A stretch of DNA of 6,272 nucleotides from Nitrospirota bacterium (GTDB lineage Bacteria > Nitrospirota > Nitrospiria > Nitrospirales > UBA8639). The notes beneath the pieces were generated by a model. It was given only the letters and a program-made list of their open reading frames with translations, was not told the origin of the DNA and made no database searches. The number at the start of each line of letters is the position of its first letter. Positions within the stretch are counted from its first letter, which is position 1. The stretch covers positions 293,415-299,686 of the forward strand of contig CP070743.1 of assembly GCA_020348185.1 (NCBI GenBank), in the 5' to 3' direction. A program made the position numbers and the translations under genes. Positions 5,712 to 6,272 of this stretch are shown piece by piece.

Positions 5712-6272
5712 ATGAGAAAGCCTCAGGATATTACGATTGATCGCGCACTACTCATTTATTTGCTGCAATTGGCGGAACCCTATGGGTTCATGAGCGATGT
5801 CAAGTTTCAACAATTGATCTTTTTGAGTGAATTGCAAATGTTAGGAAAAGGTTTACGGGGCTTGCATTTTGAATTTATGCGATTTGCCTATGGGGCGTTC
5901 AGTAAAGATGTCGATAATGATCTCTTGTTTCTTCGTCGCAAGGAACGTCTTGAAAATTTTAGTGTGACCGACCAGTCTCAATCTGTTCTACAGTTGCTGG
6001 ACCAAGTGAGTAAGGAATCGGAGCCCAACCAGCAAATCATGGAAATTCTTCAGGCCGTTATCAATTTGTACGGACCTCAAGACAATACCGATATCATGAG
6101 ATCGGTCGAGGCCATTGAAATTAGTCCTGCCCATGATCTGCAACAGAAAATCGCCATTCGAGATGTCTCCTTCCATACGATTATATTGGTTCCTGCTCGA
6201 GTCGAAGTCACGGGAGAATTTACCCTGTCACCTTCGCAAATAACCCAATTTAATGCCGCGTTGGGGTATTGA
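5712..6272 (+). CDS. SocA/Panacea (DUF4065)-like protein, function unknown
   Basis: This 186-residue soluble protein has no signal peptide or membrane segment. Residues 11-80 resemble the Panacea/SocA family: a helical start (RALLIYLLQLAEPYG), a 'K-x-x-x-L-I-F' helix (KFQQLIFLSE, 31-40), then FMRFAYGAFSKDVDNDLLFL (55-74), which fits the family's 'YGPfS..v..DL..L' pattern with Ala in place of the usual Pro. Relatives act as antitoxins or protease adaptors (SocA) or phage-associated proteins, but no toxin gene is visible here. Residues 81-186 match nothing I recognise. I chose the ATG at 5712 because GGAG lies six bases upstream; the frame also opens at a GTG at 5697. The stop codon is the last three bases of the window, so the gene is complete. 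It is divergent from fur. Family call is tentative. Confidence 0.72.
   Translation: MRKPQDITIDRALLIYLLQLAEPYGFMSDVKFQQLIFLSELQMLGKGLRGLHFEFMRFAYGAFSKDVDNDLLFLRRKERLENFSVTDQSQSVLQLLDQVSKESEPNQQIMEILQAVINLYGPQDNTDIMRSVEAIEISPAHDLQQKIAIRDVSFHTIILVPARVEVTGEFTLSPSQITQFNAALGY

Noticed and set aside
5534..5740. 68-codon plus-strand open frame between fur and the SocA-like gene
   Set aside because: It starts with TTG within the fur promoter, lacks a ribosome site, overlaps the start of the next gene and its translation looks random. The AGGAGG at about 5564-5569 leads only to an ATG followed directly by a stop.

Overview
The window is a short stretch of a Gram-negative chromosome. Evidence for this is a predicted lipoprotein, a Spy/CpxP-type periplasmic protein and a periplasmic binding-protein ABC importer, together with roughly half G+C by eye and sigma70-like promoters. 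I cannot fix the species. The overall style (small BamE-like lipoprotein, Spy-like protein with long His/Gly tract, FutA/FbpA-type importer with fused permease) would fit Nitrospirota or a proteobacterium, but that is only an impression. There are no RNA genes, insertion sequences, CRISPR arrays or phage genes.

Layout: a small lipoprotein-like gene (96-392, +) converges, with a 4-bp gap, on a long minus-strand block. Read in its own direction, that block begins with fur (5482-5051), followed by a 146-158 bp AT-rich gap with a Fur-box-like operator and promoter. It continues with the ferric-iron binding protein fbpA (4892-3858), the fused two-domain permease fbpB (3847-2264) and the ATPase fbpC (about 2214-1102), and ends with a His/Gly-rich Spy/CpxP-like periplasmic protein (1071-397). 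Right of fur, a divergent plus-strand gene (5712-6272) encodes a 186-residue protein resembling the SocA/Panacea (DUF4065) family.

How it works together: FbpA should bind Fe(III) in the periplasm, FbpB carry it across the inner membrane and FbpC hydrolyse ATP. Iron-loaded Fur would shut this operon off by binding the palindrome that covers the -35 element and spacer of the fbp promoter. The Spy-like gene follows fbpC by only 30 bp with a very strong Shine-Dalgarno sequence, so it probably shares the iron-controlled transcript. Its His-rich N-terminal region suggests metal binding or buffering in the periplasm, which is the most interesting feature of the window. The rest is ordinary iron-homeostasis machinery; I do not see convincing evidence for an entirely new system.
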